This document shows, piece after piece, positions 7,525-17,548 of a stretch of DNA of 64,000 nt. This DNA is from Rhizobiaceae bacterium (GTDB lineage: Bacteria > Pseudomonadota > Alphaproteobacteria > Rhizobiales > Rhizobiaceae). The stretch's first letter is position 1. Each line of letters opens with the position of its first letter. A model generated the notes under the pieces. That model searched no databases. It saw only the letters and a program-made list of their open reading frames with translations, and was not told the origin of the DNA. The stretch lies in the NCBI GenBank assembly GCA_019635775.1, contig JAHBYU010000007.1, positions 165,795-229,794 on the forward strand, given 5' to 3'. A program made the translations under genes and the position numbers.

Positions 7525-9627
7525 TCAAAAGGCTTGCCGCAGGCTTGCTGAGACCGTCTGCGTTGTTGCGTTTTCCTGGAAGAGGCCGCTGTACGCGATG
7601 ATGCCGGACGTGTTTCCGTCGTTTCCGGTGACCTTCAAATCTGCTCCGATTCTGAGGATGTGCTCGCCGACCTCGGCTGTCGTTCCCTGTATGCTTGTGC
7701 CCAGAAGGTTTGCATACGTCAGGTAGTCGCGGTCTCCCGCGAGGTAAGAGTAGCCGGCATCGAAGGACGCGCGGGTAACAAGGCTCTCGATCTGCATTTC
7801 GGGCGACCGGAACCTGACGCCAGGACCGATTTCGAATTGTCCGAAGTTTGAAGACGGAACGGATAGCGAGAATATCCCGGCACCTGTTTCCTCGAAAGCC
7901 GCTGTATCCTGCCAGCGGATAGCGGCGGCGACGTATGGCGCCACCTCGTAGCCGTTGGATATCCACTCACGGCCGAAACGGCCGTCCAGTTCCCCAGCCC
8001 AGGTAGCGGGTGAACTGACGCCGACCGGCGTCAAGGATGTGCCCTGTGCGCCGGAAATGTTGGACCGCGTTATCGACTGGTCGAAATAGGCCGCCTGGCC
8101 GACGCCGGCCGCGAACCAACCGTCGCTCTTCCAGTGTCCATAGGCAAGAAGATGGTAGCCATCCTCGTCAGCATCGTCGCCCGGAAGGTCGCTCGTCAGG
8201 TGCGTGCGGGAATAGCCCGCGGCGATGCCGAAGCGTTCCGTATCGGTAGCTATAAGGTCCACGCCGAGCAAGGCGGCGGTTGTCTCGCTTTCGGCTCCCG
8301 GGTTGTCGGGCGCTGCTCCGAGGTGGGAGGCGCCATACAAGGCTCCAGCCCAAACTCTGGGATGTGGTCCGTCGTCTTCACCAGCGAGTGCTATGCCGTC
8401 TCCCTTGCCTTCGAGCGGCCAGAACGACGTGAATGCGGCAGCCTGATCGCCCGCGAAGACAGCCGAGCCGGTATCATCCTGGGGGATGGCCGCAGCGACA
8501 TGCTGGAGCGTCGAGAAACGCGACCATGCCGCGCTGGCGAAGAACGAGGCTGTCTCCGGTTCGATCATGTCGACAATGTTGCCGAGGTTGAGCAGACCCC
8601 AGCCGTAGATTTCGTCTATGCCCGGTGCGCCGAGGTCGGTTGCCGTCTGGAAAGCGATCCGGGTCAACTCGGACCCCGTCGCGTTGGGGAACATCTGCTT
8701 GGCGATCGCGAGCGACCCGGTGACATGAGGCGCCGCCATCGAAGTGCCGGATTCCGTATAGTAGGCATCCGTTGTCCAAGTAGAATAGATGTCGCTGCCC
8801 GGCGCAGAAATGCACCACCTTGCGGCAACACCGCAGGCATTGGAAAACGATGACAATTCGAGCGCCTGGTTCACCGATGCAACGGCTACCCAGTTCGATT
8901 CAAGCTCAGGGAAAAAGTATGGGAGTGCGGGTTCTGGTAGCGGATCCGGAAAATGATTGTTGCCGGCTGACCAAACCAGCACGGCATCGGCGCTTACCGC
9001 GCGACGATATGCTTCCAGCGCCGCCGTGCCCACTTCGGACCGAACGTCTGATACGCCTGGAAGTTCGCGGATATCTGTGTTCGTACCCCAGGAATTGTTG
9101 AACAGACGGATTCCTGCCGCGATCGCTGCATCGTAGCCGTCCGCCGTCTGCTGACTACCCAAGTGATATCCGTTCGACGCCCTGAAAACGCGGATAGAAG
9201 ACAACAGCACGCCGGGCGCCACACCCTGCATGCCCGTGCCATCCTGCGCGGCGCCTATTATGCCGCCGACATGTGTGCCATGGTTCCCGTCATCGACATC
9301 ATCGAACTGGAATACATCAGCGCGCCCGGAGAACTCCGGGTGGGAAAGCTGCATCGAACCATCGACCACGCCAACCCGGACGCCGGCTCCCGTAAGGCCC
9401 CTTTGGAGTGCCTTGTCGGCTCCGATGGCCGCAAGTCCCCAGTTGGCGGAAAATTCTACGGGATCGATCGCCTGTATGTCCGGCGAACTTAGCGTGACAG
9501 GCAACGACGCATCGGCGATCCGCGCTGCGAATTCGTCGGACCCATCAACATCCCAATTAGAAACTTGAGCGTGGGATACGGTAGAAAATACGCACAGTAT
9601 GAACGGTAAGTGTATTCTGACGCTCAT
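7525..9627 (-). CDS. Autotransporter subtilisin-like (S8) serine protease
   Basis: A 700-residue secreted protease. A signal peptide covers residues 1-20 (cleavage after SHA). The S8 peptidase domain covers about 72-355 with the full catalytic triad: Asp89 (VVDGS), His116 (NHGTHVGG) and Ser296 (GTSMAAPH), plus the oxyanion Asn in SAGNN. Residues about 430-700 form an autotransporter beta-barrel ending in a terminal Phe, as expected for outer-membrane insertion. It should therefore be displayed on, or released from, the cell surface. It is short for the family, with almost no spacer between protease and barrel. The start has a strong GGGGAGG ribosome-binding site. The gene lies between a nuclease remnant and an integrase. 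Confidence 0.9.
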   Translation of the reverse strand: MSVRIHLPFILCVFSTVSHAQVSNWDVDGSDEFAARIADASLPVTLSSPDIQAIDPVEFSANWGLAAIGADKALQRGLTGAGVRVGVVDGSMQLSHPEFSGRADVFQFDDVDDGNHGTHVGGIIGAAQDGTGMQGVAPGVLLSSIRVFRASNGYHLGSQQTADGYDAAIAAGIRLFNNSWGTNTDIRELPGVSDVRSEVGTAALEAYRRAVSADAVLVWSAGNNHFPDPLPEPALPYFFPELESNWVAVASVNQALELSSFSNACGVAARWCISAPGSDIYSTWTTDAYYTESGTSMAAPHVTGSLAIAKQMFPNATGSELTRIAFQTATDLGAPGIDEIYGWGLLNLGNIVDMIEPETASFFASAAWSRFSTLQHVAAAIPQDDTGSAVFAGDQAAAFTSFWPLEGKGDGIALAGEDDGPHPRVWAGALYGASHLGAAPDNPGAESETTAALLGVDLIATDTERFGIAAGYSRTHLTSDLPGDDADEDGYHLLAYGHWKSDGWFAAGVGQAAYFDQSITRSNISGAQGTSLTPVGVSSPATWAGELDGRFGREWISNGYEVAPYVAAAIRWQDTAAFEETGAGIFSLSVPSSNFGQFEIGPGVRFRSPEMQIESLVTRASFDAGYSYLAGDRDYLTYANLLGTSIQGTTAEVGEHILRIGADLKVTGNDGNTSGIIAYSGLFQENATTQTVSASLRQAF

Positions 9628-9912
9628 GTATAAGCCTCCCCGCCTAACTGTAACTAATGATAAAACTAAGCTTGGATCAAGACACCTCGGCCGGGCCGCC
9701 GTAAGATAGATTCCTTCCTCTTGTCGCGCGTCTCTTGCTCGCGCCCGATCAAGCTCCCGCCCGGGGGCAGCTTACAACAGTTTCGAGTAAGGTTTTGGAT
9801 GACCTCTATACAGAGTTGGCTGGCCGCATGTCTTCCAAGTGGGTCCAACGGCTGGACTAAGCCGGCAGAGCAAGCGATTGTTCGCCTCCGTGCAACAGGA
9901 GGCACAAAATCC

Positions 9913-11149
9913 ATGGCCCGCAAGCGCGCCATGTCACAGCGAGAGGTCGACGCGCTGAAGACGCCGGGTATGACCTGCGTGTCTGACAATCTTTATCTTC
10001 AGATCAGGGACCAGGGCACCAGAAGCTGGCTGTTTCGATACTGGGTCGACCGAAAGCCCAAGGTGATCGGCCTGGGTTCGGCGAAGGACTTTACGCTGGC
10101 AGAAGCCCGCGACAAGGCCGAACGCCTGCGTCTTGCGATCAGGGACGGGGCAGACCCCGCAGAAGAGAAGAAGGCACGACGTAGCGCCCGCAAGGCCGAA
10201 CGTGCGGCTGCAAGCGGAGGGGCTGCATCAGACGCTGGCAAGGTCCCGACCTTCGAGGAATGCGGCCGGGAATACATATGGTCGCATGAATTGTCATGGA
10301 CGAACGACAAGCACCGCGCCCAGTGGACCTCGACACTGAAGGCCTATGTCTATCCCGTCATAGGCAAGAAGCCTGTCAATGAAATCGGGATCGAAGACAT
10401 TCTGTCCATCCTGAAACCCATCTGGACGACCAAGGCACCGACGGCCGGCAACATCCGCGGCAGGATCGACAAGATCCTGGGCTGGGCCACCGCCATGGGC
10501 TATCGCTCCGGCGACAACCCGGCTTCTCGCGACGGACCGCTCCAGCATCTGCTGCCGTCGATCGGCAAGATGAAGCGGGACAAGAAGCACCATGCTGCTG
10601 TCCCGTATAAAGAAGTGCCGGCGGTGGTGGCTGAACTCCGGAAGCTCGGTTCTATTAGCGCCACGGCGCTGATCTTCACCATCCTGACCGCTGCCCGAAC
10701 TGGCGAGACGCTCGGCGCCACCTGGGACGAAGATCGATCTCGAGGCGAAGCTGTGGACGATTCCCGCCTCGCGCATGAAGGCAGGTTCAGAGCATCAGGT
10801 GCCGCTGGCCGACGAGGTCATAACTTTGCTGAACTCACTGTCGCGCGACGACAACAATCCGCATCTTTTCCGCGGCGCACGAGCGAAAACGCTCTCCAAC
10901 ATGGCGATGCTGCAGTGCCTGAGGGGTATCCGAGATGATGGCGCCACCGTGCACGGTTTCCGTGCCGCCTTCTCGACCTGGGCACGCGAGCAGACGGACT
11001 ACGCTCACGAAATCGTCGAGGCGGCTCTCGCTCACACCCAATCCAGTGCCGTCATCGCGACTTATGCCAGGACGACGTATTTGGATAGGCGGCGGAAGTT
11101 GCTGGGTGAGTGGGCGGGGTTCTGTCTCAGTAGGCAAACGAAAGGCTGA
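9913..11149 (+). pseudogene. Tyrosine recombinase (phage-type integrase), frameshifted
   Basis: The reading frame from the ATG at 9913 encodes a phage-type integrase: an N-terminal DUF4102-like domain (about residues 1-95), an SAM-like core-binding domain (about 110-215), then the catalytic domain with the first Arg in AARTGE. One extra base near 10732 shifts the frame; the correct frame resumes as IDLEAKLWTIP and continues to 11149 with HGFR (second Arg region) and the tyrosine in SSAVIATYARTTYLDR. All catalytic elements survive across the two frames, so the damage is recent or a sequencing error. It lies next to the Qat defence operon, as integrases of genomic islands often do. A truncated paralogue is at 61021-61458. 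Confidence 0.85.
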
Positions 11150-11510
11150 ATGGCGCTAGGGCTCTCGTTTCCACGCTGGCGTTGGTCCCCGGGCCGTCAT
11201 CGCTAATCAGCTGCAGTATCGGGACCTCATAAACGCGATGCACGCTGCCGACAATACTACACGCGGCGTCATTCCTTACCCTTAAGCGTTGATTGTCTGT
11301 GTAGGGTCGGCAGCAGACAGTCCGCTACTGGCAGGCCAAGCGAGATGCGGAATATCGCGGATGAGGGGCGAAGACCAGAACGGGTCAAGGCGCTGATGAG
11401 CATGGACATTTTGGTTGTCAATATAGCTGTTGCGTGAGTCAATAATCTATTGTCGGATGCTTGCGTCCGTGAACAATTACGACGATTCTTGATCCACTGG
11501 TGGGGGCAGC
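11150..11510. other. Non-coding gap between integrase and Qat operon
   Basis: I see no gene, tRNA or repeat here. The promoter of the Qat operon should lie in this stretch; the last 50 bases are AT-richer than their surroundings. Confidence 0.4.
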
Positions 11511-13391
11511 ATGTGGTCGGACAGCGAGACTGATCGCGATTTCCTGAATTTCCGAAGCGTTGCGGACATCGCCGCCGAGATTATTTCCCAGGCCGATGGC
11601 CGCGCTTTGTCCATTGGCGTGTCGGGCAGCTGGGGCGTGGGCAAGTCGTCGATGCTCAAGCTTCTCGGAGGCTCGCTCAAGGAACGCACCGATGAGCGGG
11701 TCATCTTCGTCGAGTTCAACGCGTGGCTCTACCAAGGTTTCGACGACACCCGGGCCGCGCTGATGGAGACAATTGCGGACGCCATTGTCCGGACCGTTGA
11801 AGCGGACAAGACCATCCCGGGTCACGTGGCCGAAAAGGCCGCCTCGCTAGCCAAACGAGTAAACTGGTTCCGGCTGGCCGCGGTCAGCGCGACCTCGGTT
11901 GCTGGAATGCTGTTCGGGTTGCCACCCGTCGGGCTGGTCGGCGAGGCGGTCAACGTGGTCAAGGGCCTGACGGACGGCAGTGTCTCGCGCGAGGACCTAG
12001 ACAGGACCGAGGGTGCAGTCAACCTGGCAGTGGCCGGCGCCAAAGGGCTTCTGAAGGACGAGATACCACGGGAGTCGCCGCCTAAGGCCATTCATGCCTT
12101 CCGCGAAGAGCTCAAGGCGACATTGGCAGAAATGGATGCGACGCTTGTCGTTCTTATCGATGATCTCGACCGGTGCCTGCCTGAGACGACCATCGCGACG
12201 CTCGAGGCCATGCGCCTTTTCCTACTCGTCGAACGGACCGCGTTCGTTATCGCGGCTGACGACAAGATGATCCGGGAGGCGGTTAGGCACCATTTCGCTA
12301 AGCTGCCGGATTTCGACCAGGACCTCGTGACCAACTATTTCGACAAGCTGATCCAGGTCCCGATCCGGGTTCCGCCCCTGGGAACGCAGGACGTCCGTGC
12401 CTACCTGATGCTGCTCTACATCGAGAACAGCGAGATCGTCCCAGATCTCAGGGAGAAGGCCAGAGCGGCCGTGTCCAAGCAGCTGGGCGAGACGTGGAAG
12501 GGTAAGCGCGTCGATGCCGACTTCGTTCGCTCGGTGCTAGGCGACATACCGGAGGCGCTCGACAAGCAGCTCGATCTCGCCAACCGGCTGGCGCCAATGA
12601 TGGTCAGCGCCAGCAAGATCGCGGGCAATCCCCGGCTGATCAAGCGTTTCCTCAACACCATCGCCATCCGCATGTCGATCGCAGCCAAACAGGGCATCGA
12701 AATCGACGAGGAAGCGCTGGCCAAGGTTTTGCTGTTCGAGCGAAACGGGGACCAAGGTGCGTATCGGCAGCTGCTAAACGCGGTGAACGACGACGCCGAA
12801 GGCAAGCCGCGGTTTCTTTCCGATTGGGAAGAGAAGACGAAGGCTGCTCAGCCCGACCTCACGCTCGAGGCGCCCTGGGCGGATCCATTCGTCAAGGAGT
12901 GGCTGGCGCTTAATCCGCCGCTCGCGGACATCGACCTACGTGGCATTGCCTATGTAAGCCGGGAACTCCTGCCAATGGTGAATGCTGCGGATCGCCTGTC
13001 CTCAGCCGGCGCCGACATGCTCGAAGGTCTGCTGCAGGTCAAGACCGCTGCTTCCAAGCCGCTGGCGGGCCAACTCGCCGGGCTCTCGACGGGCGACATG
13101 GACATCATCGGCGACAGGCTGGTTGCCAAGTCCCGGGCGATCAAGGAGTGGGGGACCCCGGACGTGCTGTGGCAGCTTTTGACTTTCGTGCTGGTGCCGG
13201 GGCCGCATGTCGAGAAGGTCACGCGGTTCTTCAAGAACATCCCTGCGGACCAGATAACCGCCCCTATCGTTCCAGTATTGTCGCCACAGAGTTGGGCATC
13301 GGAGGTATTCGCTCAATGGGGACGCTCGCCCGATCTCGATCAGACGGTGAAGAGGGCCATCGGCCTTACGGGCAAGAAGGGTGAGCGCTGA
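11511..13391 (+). CDS. qatA: QatA: KAP-family P-loop ATPase of the Qat defence system
   Basis: A 626-residue KAP NTPase. Walker A is GSWGVGKSS (residues 39-47) and Walker B is VVLIDDLD (213-220). Residues about 121-148 are hydrophobic and fit the membrane-associated insert of KAP proteins. QatA is the ATPase of the four-gene Qat anti-phage system (QatA KAP ATPase, QatB unknown, QatC QueC-like, QatD TatD-like); the order and overlaps here match it. The start ATG follows a GGGGG ribosome-binding site. Its stop overlaps the start of qatB (TGATG). In the family it is thought to power or sense infection; the mechanism is not established. Confidence 0.92.
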   Translation: MWSDSETDRDFLNFRSVADIAAEIISQADGRALSIGVSGSWGVGKSSMLKLLGGSLKERTDERVIFVEFNAWLYQGFDDTRAALMETIADAIVRTVEADKTIPGHVAEKAASLAKRVNWFRLAAVSATSVAGMLFGLPPVGLVGEAVNVVKGLTDGSVSREDLDRTEGAVNLAVAGAKGLLKDEIPRESPPKAIHAFREELKATLAEMDATLVVLIDDLDRCLPETTIATLEAMRLFLLVERTAFVIAADDKMIREAVRHHFAKLPDFDQDLVTNYFDKLIQVPIRVPPLGTQDVRAYLMLLYIENSEIVPDLREKARAAVSKQLGETWKGKRVDADFVRSVLGDIPEALDKQLDLANRLAPMMVSASKIAGNPRLIKRFLNTIAIRMSIAAKQGIEIDEEALAKVLLFERNGDQGAYRQLLNAVNDDAEGKPRFLSDWEEKTKAAQPDLTLEAPWADPFVKEWLALNPPLADIDLRGIAYVSRELLPMVNAADRLSSAGADMLEGLLQVKTAASKPLAGQLAGLSTGDMDIIGDRLVAKSRAIKEWGTPDVLWQLLTFVLVPGPHVEKVTRFFKNIPADQITAPIVPVLSPQSWASEVFAQWGRSPDLDQTVKRAIGLTGKKGER

Positions 13392-14149
13392 TGGGCACTT
13401 CGGCTTCGAGCAAGGGACCCGGGTCGGGGGTGCCGCTTGTGCCGTCCTGGGTTGGCAACAACCCCGCTGTCGCTGAGCCGGCGCGGTTCCGGAGCGCCCG
13501 AACCAACCTGGGCAGCTTCGCCAAGCGCGGTTCCCAGGACAGCCTGAAACGCGGCCTGGGCCACTATTCTCGGTCAGGCATGGGCGGATCGGCGACCGGC
13601 ACGGCCCGCATGGGCCGGAGTACCGCCGCCGCTGGTGGGTATGCCGACGTCCTGTCCGCGCTGCGGGACGGATCGCCGATCCCGGGGAGCATTCCACTCG
13701 ATCCAGCGACGCTTGCCGGCAAGAGTCAGCAAGAGATCGCCGACGCGATCATTGATGCAGTTACACCGACCGATGGAACGCAGGACGCCGAAAGTTCGCG
13801 CGACTCCGCCGCGCGGGCCTTCGCCGAAGTGATGGAGGTGAACCCGGCGGCCGACCTGACGGCGTTGCCGCAGGAGATGGTGGAGCTGTTCTTCGAGCGG
13901 TTCCTTGGCAACGACCTGGTGGCCCGCATCCAGCTCGATGTCGGCAAGGCCGTGCTCGACCGAGCGCCCGATGCCGCCACCGCTGTCCAGCGGCTCGAGA
14001 CCATGCAGTCCTTCGTTAAGCAGGAGTTCAATCGGGCGGTGCAGGCACTCAAGGACGCCGGCCAGCGCCTGCAGCAGGGCAACGGCAAGGCGTTGGGTGA
14101 TGCTGCGATCAAGGCGACGCTGGATGTGTTCGAGGGGTGGCTCAAATGA
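13391..14149 (+). CDS. qatB: QatB: Qat defence system protein of unknown function
   Basis: A 252-residue protein placed between qatA and qatC with overlapping start and stop codons on both sides. The N-terminal 80 residues are rich in Gly, Ser, Pro and Arg and are probably disordered (GTSASSKGPGSGVPLVPSW), followed by a helical domain from about residue 95. The low-complexity start containing GVPLVPSW is typical of QatB proteins. It is required for Qat defence in the published systems, but no activity is assigned. The identification rests on operon position as well as sequence. Confidence 0.85.
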   Translation: MGTSASSKGPGSGVPLVPSWVGNNPAVAEPARFRSARTNLGSFAKRGSQDSLKRGLGHYSRSGMGGSATGTARMGRSTAAAGGYADVLSALRDGSPIPGSIPLDPATLAGKSQQEIADAIIDAVTPTDGTQDAESSRDSAARAFAEVMEVNPAADLTALPQEMVELFFERFLGNDLVARIQLDVGKAVLDRAPDAATAVQRLETMQSFVKQEFNRAVQALKDAGQRLQQGNGKALGDAAIKATLDVFEGWLK

Positions 14150-15417
14150 GGGTGGCAGCAATACCTTCTGGCGTCGCGATCCCGGGCGGCCAGGACTTGA
14201 TCGTGGATCTGTTCGGGCAGTTCGACGCCAATGGGCACGCCGCCGTCGGTGCCAAAATTCCGTATATCGTCCGTGGGGAGCGGCTTCGCCCAGCGGCCCG
14301 TGCCTGGGATTTTGCTGCCCTATCGATGGCAGTAGTTGCGGCCGACGAGGGATGCCCCAGAACAGGCAGTGCGGACGGGTGGACGCGGCAGATCGAATTG
14401 ACCGTAGCGGTCGCTGACAGCAATTTCTGGGCGGGGCAGGCGGCAGATATGGCGCGAATGTTGGCTTTTCTTACCGGCGACATGTGGACGCTGAGCTTTA
14501 TCAGCGGCGGACATCAACCGGCGCCGGACAAGAACGCTGCGTGGCGGCCGGAAGATGTCGTCTGTCTTCTGTCTGGCGGCCTGGACAGCCTCATCGGTGC
14601 CCTCGACCTGGTGAAAAAGGGGAAAAGGCCGCTGTTCGTTAGCCAGGTGGCCAAAGGCGACAAGCGGCAGCAGCGGGTCTTCGCGCAAACGATTTCGCCC
14701 GGCAGCCTGCATCTGCAGATGAACCACAATGCCCGAATGCCGCATACATCTGAACGGTCGCAACGAGCACGTTCGATGGGGTTCTTCGGCTTTGGGGCGC
14801 TCGCCGCGACCTCGTTGAAAGCTTACGAAGCCGGCGGCCGGGTGCCGCTGGTGATCCCCGAAAATGGCTATATCAGCATTAATGTGCCATTGACGCCCCT
14901 GCGTCGGGGATCACTAAGCACGCGAACGACGCATCCACATTTCCTCGCCATGTTGCAGCAGGTTTTCAACGCCGCAGGGCTCCGGATCGACATTGCCAAC
15001 CCCTATCAGTTGAAGACCAAAGGCGAGATGCTCAAGGGGTGCCTCGACCAGCCCAGGCTTAAGAATCTCGCCAGCTACTCGACGAGTTGCGGTCGCTATG
15101 CGCGATCCGGTTTCCGGCAATGCGGGCGCTGCGTCCCGTGTCTGGTGCGCCGGGCTGCCTTCGGAGAGTGGGGCGGCGGGGACGCAACACCGTACAGATT
15201 CGACGACCTGGGCAAAGCAGGACCAAAGTATCGCGACTTTGATGACGTCAGGTCTGCAGCGGTGGCGGTTCGTACGCTCAATTCGAACGGGATCAAGGGT
15301 TGGGTGGGTGGCGCTTTGAACTCTGTTGCCTTAGCAGAGCGGTCTAACCTCGGCGCAGTCGCAGAACGCGGGCTGAGGGAGATCGAACGCTTCCTATCAG
15401 CTGAAGGCGCCCTGTGA
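14146..15417 (+). CDS. qatC: QatC: QueC-like nucleotide-modifying enzyme of the Qat system
   Basis: A 423-residue protein related to QueC (7-cyano-7-deazaguanine synthase). The PP-loop ATP-binding motif SGGLDS is at residues 143-148. A four-cysteine zinc site (C315, C326, C329, C332; CGRCVPC) sits near the C-terminus as in QueC. The extra 130 residues at the N-terminus are specific to the Qat branch. By homology it activates a carboxylate or amide with ATP; the substrate in defence is unknown. The ATG at 14146 overlaps the qatB stop (ATGA), and its own stop overlaps the qatD start. Confidence 0.92.
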   Translation: MRVAAIPSGVAIPGGQDLIVDLFGQFDANGHAAVGAKIPYIVRGERLRPAARAWDFAALSMAVVAADEGCPRTGSADGWTRQIELTVAVADSNFWAGQAADMARMLAFLTGDMWTLSFISGGHQPAPDKNAAWRPEDVVCLLSGGLDSLIGALDLVKKGKRPLFVSQVAKGDKRQQRVFAQTISPGSLHLQMNHNARMPHTSERSQRARSMGFFGFGALAATSLKAYEAGGRVPLVIPENGYISINVPLTPLRRGSLSTRTTHPHFLAMLQQVFNAAGLRIDIANPYQLKTKGEMLKGCLDQPRLKNLASYSTSCGRYARSGFRQCGRCVPCLVRRAAFGEWGGGDATPYRFDDLGKAGPKYRDFDDVRSAAVAVRTLNSNGIKGWVGGALNSVALAERSNLGAVAERGLREIERFLSAEGAL

Positions 15418-16169
15418 TCGACCTGCATTGCCATCTCGATCTCTATCCCGATCCGGCCGAGATGGTGAGGTTGGTGACCGAACGGGGCATCTATGTGCTG
15501 TCGGTGACGACCACACCTCGCGCATTTCCGGTCATGAAGCGGATGATCAAGGGATCGCCGCGCATCAGGCTCGGCCTGGGGCTGCATCCGGAGCTGGTCG
15601 CCCAGCGTCATTCCGAGGTTGATTTCTTTCCTGCGCTGCTCGGCGAGACAGCCTATGTCGGGGAGGTAGGGATCGATGGCTCGCCTGCCAATCGAGCAAG
15701 CGTTCCGTTGCAAGAGCGGACGTTCCGAAGGATTCTGAAACATTGCTCCGACCGCGGCGGGCGGATCCTAAGTATACATTCGCGAGGTGCGGCGGGCCGC
15801 GTTATTGACTGTTTAGCTGAAACGCCGGGCGCGGGGACACCAGTCCTGCATTGGTTTAGCGGCAGCGCTAAGGAGTTAGAGCGTGCGGTTGCACTTGGCG
15901 CCTGGTTCAGCGTCGGACCTGCCATGACGCGGTCCGAGCGCGGGCGCTTCCTTGTTGCCGGTATGCCGCGGGACCGGGTGCTGACGGAGACCGATGGCCC
16001 CTTCGCTCGAGATGGCAACACCCCCTTCAATCCGTGGGATGTTACGCGTGCGGAAACCGCACTAGCAGAACTCTGGGGTATCGCGCCTGACAGGGTTAGA
16101 CATGTCCTTTCGGCAAACCTAAGACAGCTTTCGGAAACCAGTGACGGAGCGCTCCGAAAGCCTGCCTAG
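15414..16169 (+). CDS. qatD: QatD: TatD-like metal-dependent nuclease of the Qat system
   Basis: A 251-residue TatD-family hydrolase with a GTG start that overlaps the qatC stop (GTGA). Metal ligands fit the family: HxH at residues 5-7 (LHCHLD), Glu84 (GEVGID), His122 (SIHSRG), His146 (VLHWFSG) and Asp194 (TETDGP). TatD proteins are deoxyribonucleases; QatD is the likely effector or processing nuclease of the system. All catalytic positions are kept, so the operon looks functional. Confidence 0.92.
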   Translation: MIDLHCHLDLYPDPAEMVRLVTERGIYVLSVTTTPRAFPVMKRMIKGSPRIRLGLGLHPELVAQRHSEVDFFPALLGETAYVGEVGIDGSPANRASVPLQERTFRRILKHCSDRGGRILSIHSRGAAGRVIDCLAETPGAGTPVLHWFSGSAKELERAVALGAWFSVGPAMTRSERGRFLVAGMPRDRVLTETDGPFARDGNTPFNPWDVTRAETALAELWGIAPDRVRHVLSANLRQLSETSDGALRKPA

Positions 16170-16620
16170 TTCGCGGCACGCCAATGTAGATCTCTGTGAG
16201 GCTCGTTTTGATGCCCTTTTGCGGGAATCAACGAAAGCTTGCCGAGTGACCGGAATGGGGCGCCAAGCCGCTATACCTCCGCCGACGGCAGCCGCGCGCC
16301 GGTGCGAAGACAAGGCAACCAGATCGTGGGGCATCCTGTGCAGTCTACCAGCACCGGCCGTGAATGATCGTCACCATACGGTCTGCCAGTCTCGGACTTG
16401 CAGCTGTATCGGCACATTGGTGCCGACACAGCCGATCGCCGCAAATCTCACGAACGTTCCGCGACGGCCCTGGTTGCCAGAACGCTGCTTCACGGGCATC
16501 ATCCCGAGGGAGGGGGATCCGATGCCACTGGCTGACGGATTGAATGCCGCCTACATCGATGCTCGGTTCACCAAAACTTGGCCGATCGCCGACGGACGCG
16601 ACCGCGGAACGGCAGAATAG
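16170..16620. other. Gap between qatD and the HNH gene pair
   Basis: No convincing gene. It holds one copy of the dispersed repeat (16281-16326) and presumably the promoter of the HNH genes. The length suggests the HNH pair is a separate transcription unit from qatABCD. Confidence 0.5.
16281..16326 (+). repeat. Dispersed intergenic repeat, copy 1
   Basis: It starts with the word GACGGCAGCCGCGCGCCGGT followed by an ACAAGG-containing tail ending ACCAGATCG. Similar copies occur at 18525, 19343, 19471, 21007, 21151 and 23163, all in gaps and in the same orientation. Confidence 0.7.
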
Positions 16621-17541
16621 ATGGGGATCAATCTCGTCATCGCCGTCACCGATGGCGACTGGTTCGACACGCTCCGGCAGCAGCCGAGCCTTGCCGAGGT
16701 CAATTTCTGGGCGCCGTCCGCTGCCAACTTTCGCGCCCTGCAGCCGGGCGAGCTATTCCTGTTCAAGCTCCACGCGCCTCGCAACGTCATCGTCGGGGGA
16801 GGCATCTTCGCCTATGCCAACGCGCTGCCGTGCTCGCTGGCCTGGGAGGCATTTCGCGAGGCTAATGGCGCGCGTTCCTTTCAAGAGATGCGTGCCCGAA
16901 TTTCTCGATATCGGCGGGCCGAGCCTGGCGATCGGAGCGATTTCGAGATCGGCTGCCGCATCCTCACTCAACCATTCTTCTTCGGCGAGGCAGATTGGAT
17001 TCCCGTTCCGGTGAGCTGGGCTCCGAACATCGTGTCTTTCAAGACCTACAACACCGTCGACGCAGATGGACTTGCGCTTTGGGATGCGGTGAACGACCGG
17101 CTGCACCGGAGCAACTTCGCCGGTATGGCAGAAGCACAGGCGCGGTTCGGCCAACCGCATCTCATCCGGCCGCGCCTTGGGCAGGGCGCATTCCGAGTGC
17201 TGGTGACGGACACCTACAATAGGCGCTGCGCGATCACACATGAGCGGACCCTGCCGGCGCTCGAAGCGGCCCACATACGGCCCTATGGGGACGGCGGCGA
17301 ACACGACGCACGAAACGGGATGTTGTTTCGTCGCGACATCCATAGCCTGTTCGATGCGGGCTATGTGACCGTCACCCCCGATCTGCGGTTCGAAGTAAGC
17401 CGTCGCATCAAGGAGGAGTTCGAGAACGGGCGCCATTACTACGAACTGCACGGGCAGCCGATCTCCGCGCCTGTTGACAGATTGCGACACCCTGATCCTG
17501 AGGCGCTGCGGTGGCACAACGAACATGCCTATCGGGGATGA
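16621..17541 (+). CDS. HNH endonuclease with PUA/EVE-like N-terminal domain
   Basis: A 306-residue protein. The C-terminal third is an HNH nuclease: Cys203, the AAHI motif with His218, Asn232 and His241 (RNGMLFRRDIHSLFD). The N-terminal half (about residues 1-150) has NFWAPS followed by PGELFLFKLHAP and IVGGGIF, which looks like a PUA/EVE-type fold that in related proteins reads modified bases; this assignment is from motif shape only. Proteins of this layout act as modification-dependent restriction enzymes. It lies downstream of Qat and seven bases upstream of a second HNH gene, which suggests a two-nuclease unit. Confidence 0.8.
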   Translation: MGINLVIAVTDGDWFDTLRQQPSLAEVNFWAPSAANFRALQPGELFLFKLHAPRNVIVGGGIFAYANALPCSLAWEAFREANGARSFQEMRARISRYRRAEPGDRSDFEIGCRILTQPFFFGEADWIPVPVSWAPNIVSFKTYNTVDADGLALWDAVNDRLHRSNFAGMAEAQARFGQPHLIRPRLGQGAFRVLVTDTYNRRCAITHERTLPALEAAHIRPYGDGGEHDARNGMLFRRDIHSLFDAGYVTVTPDLRFEVSRRIKEEFENGRHYYELHGQPISAPVDRLRHPDPEALRWHNEHAYRG

Positions 17542-17548
17542 TGGGGCG

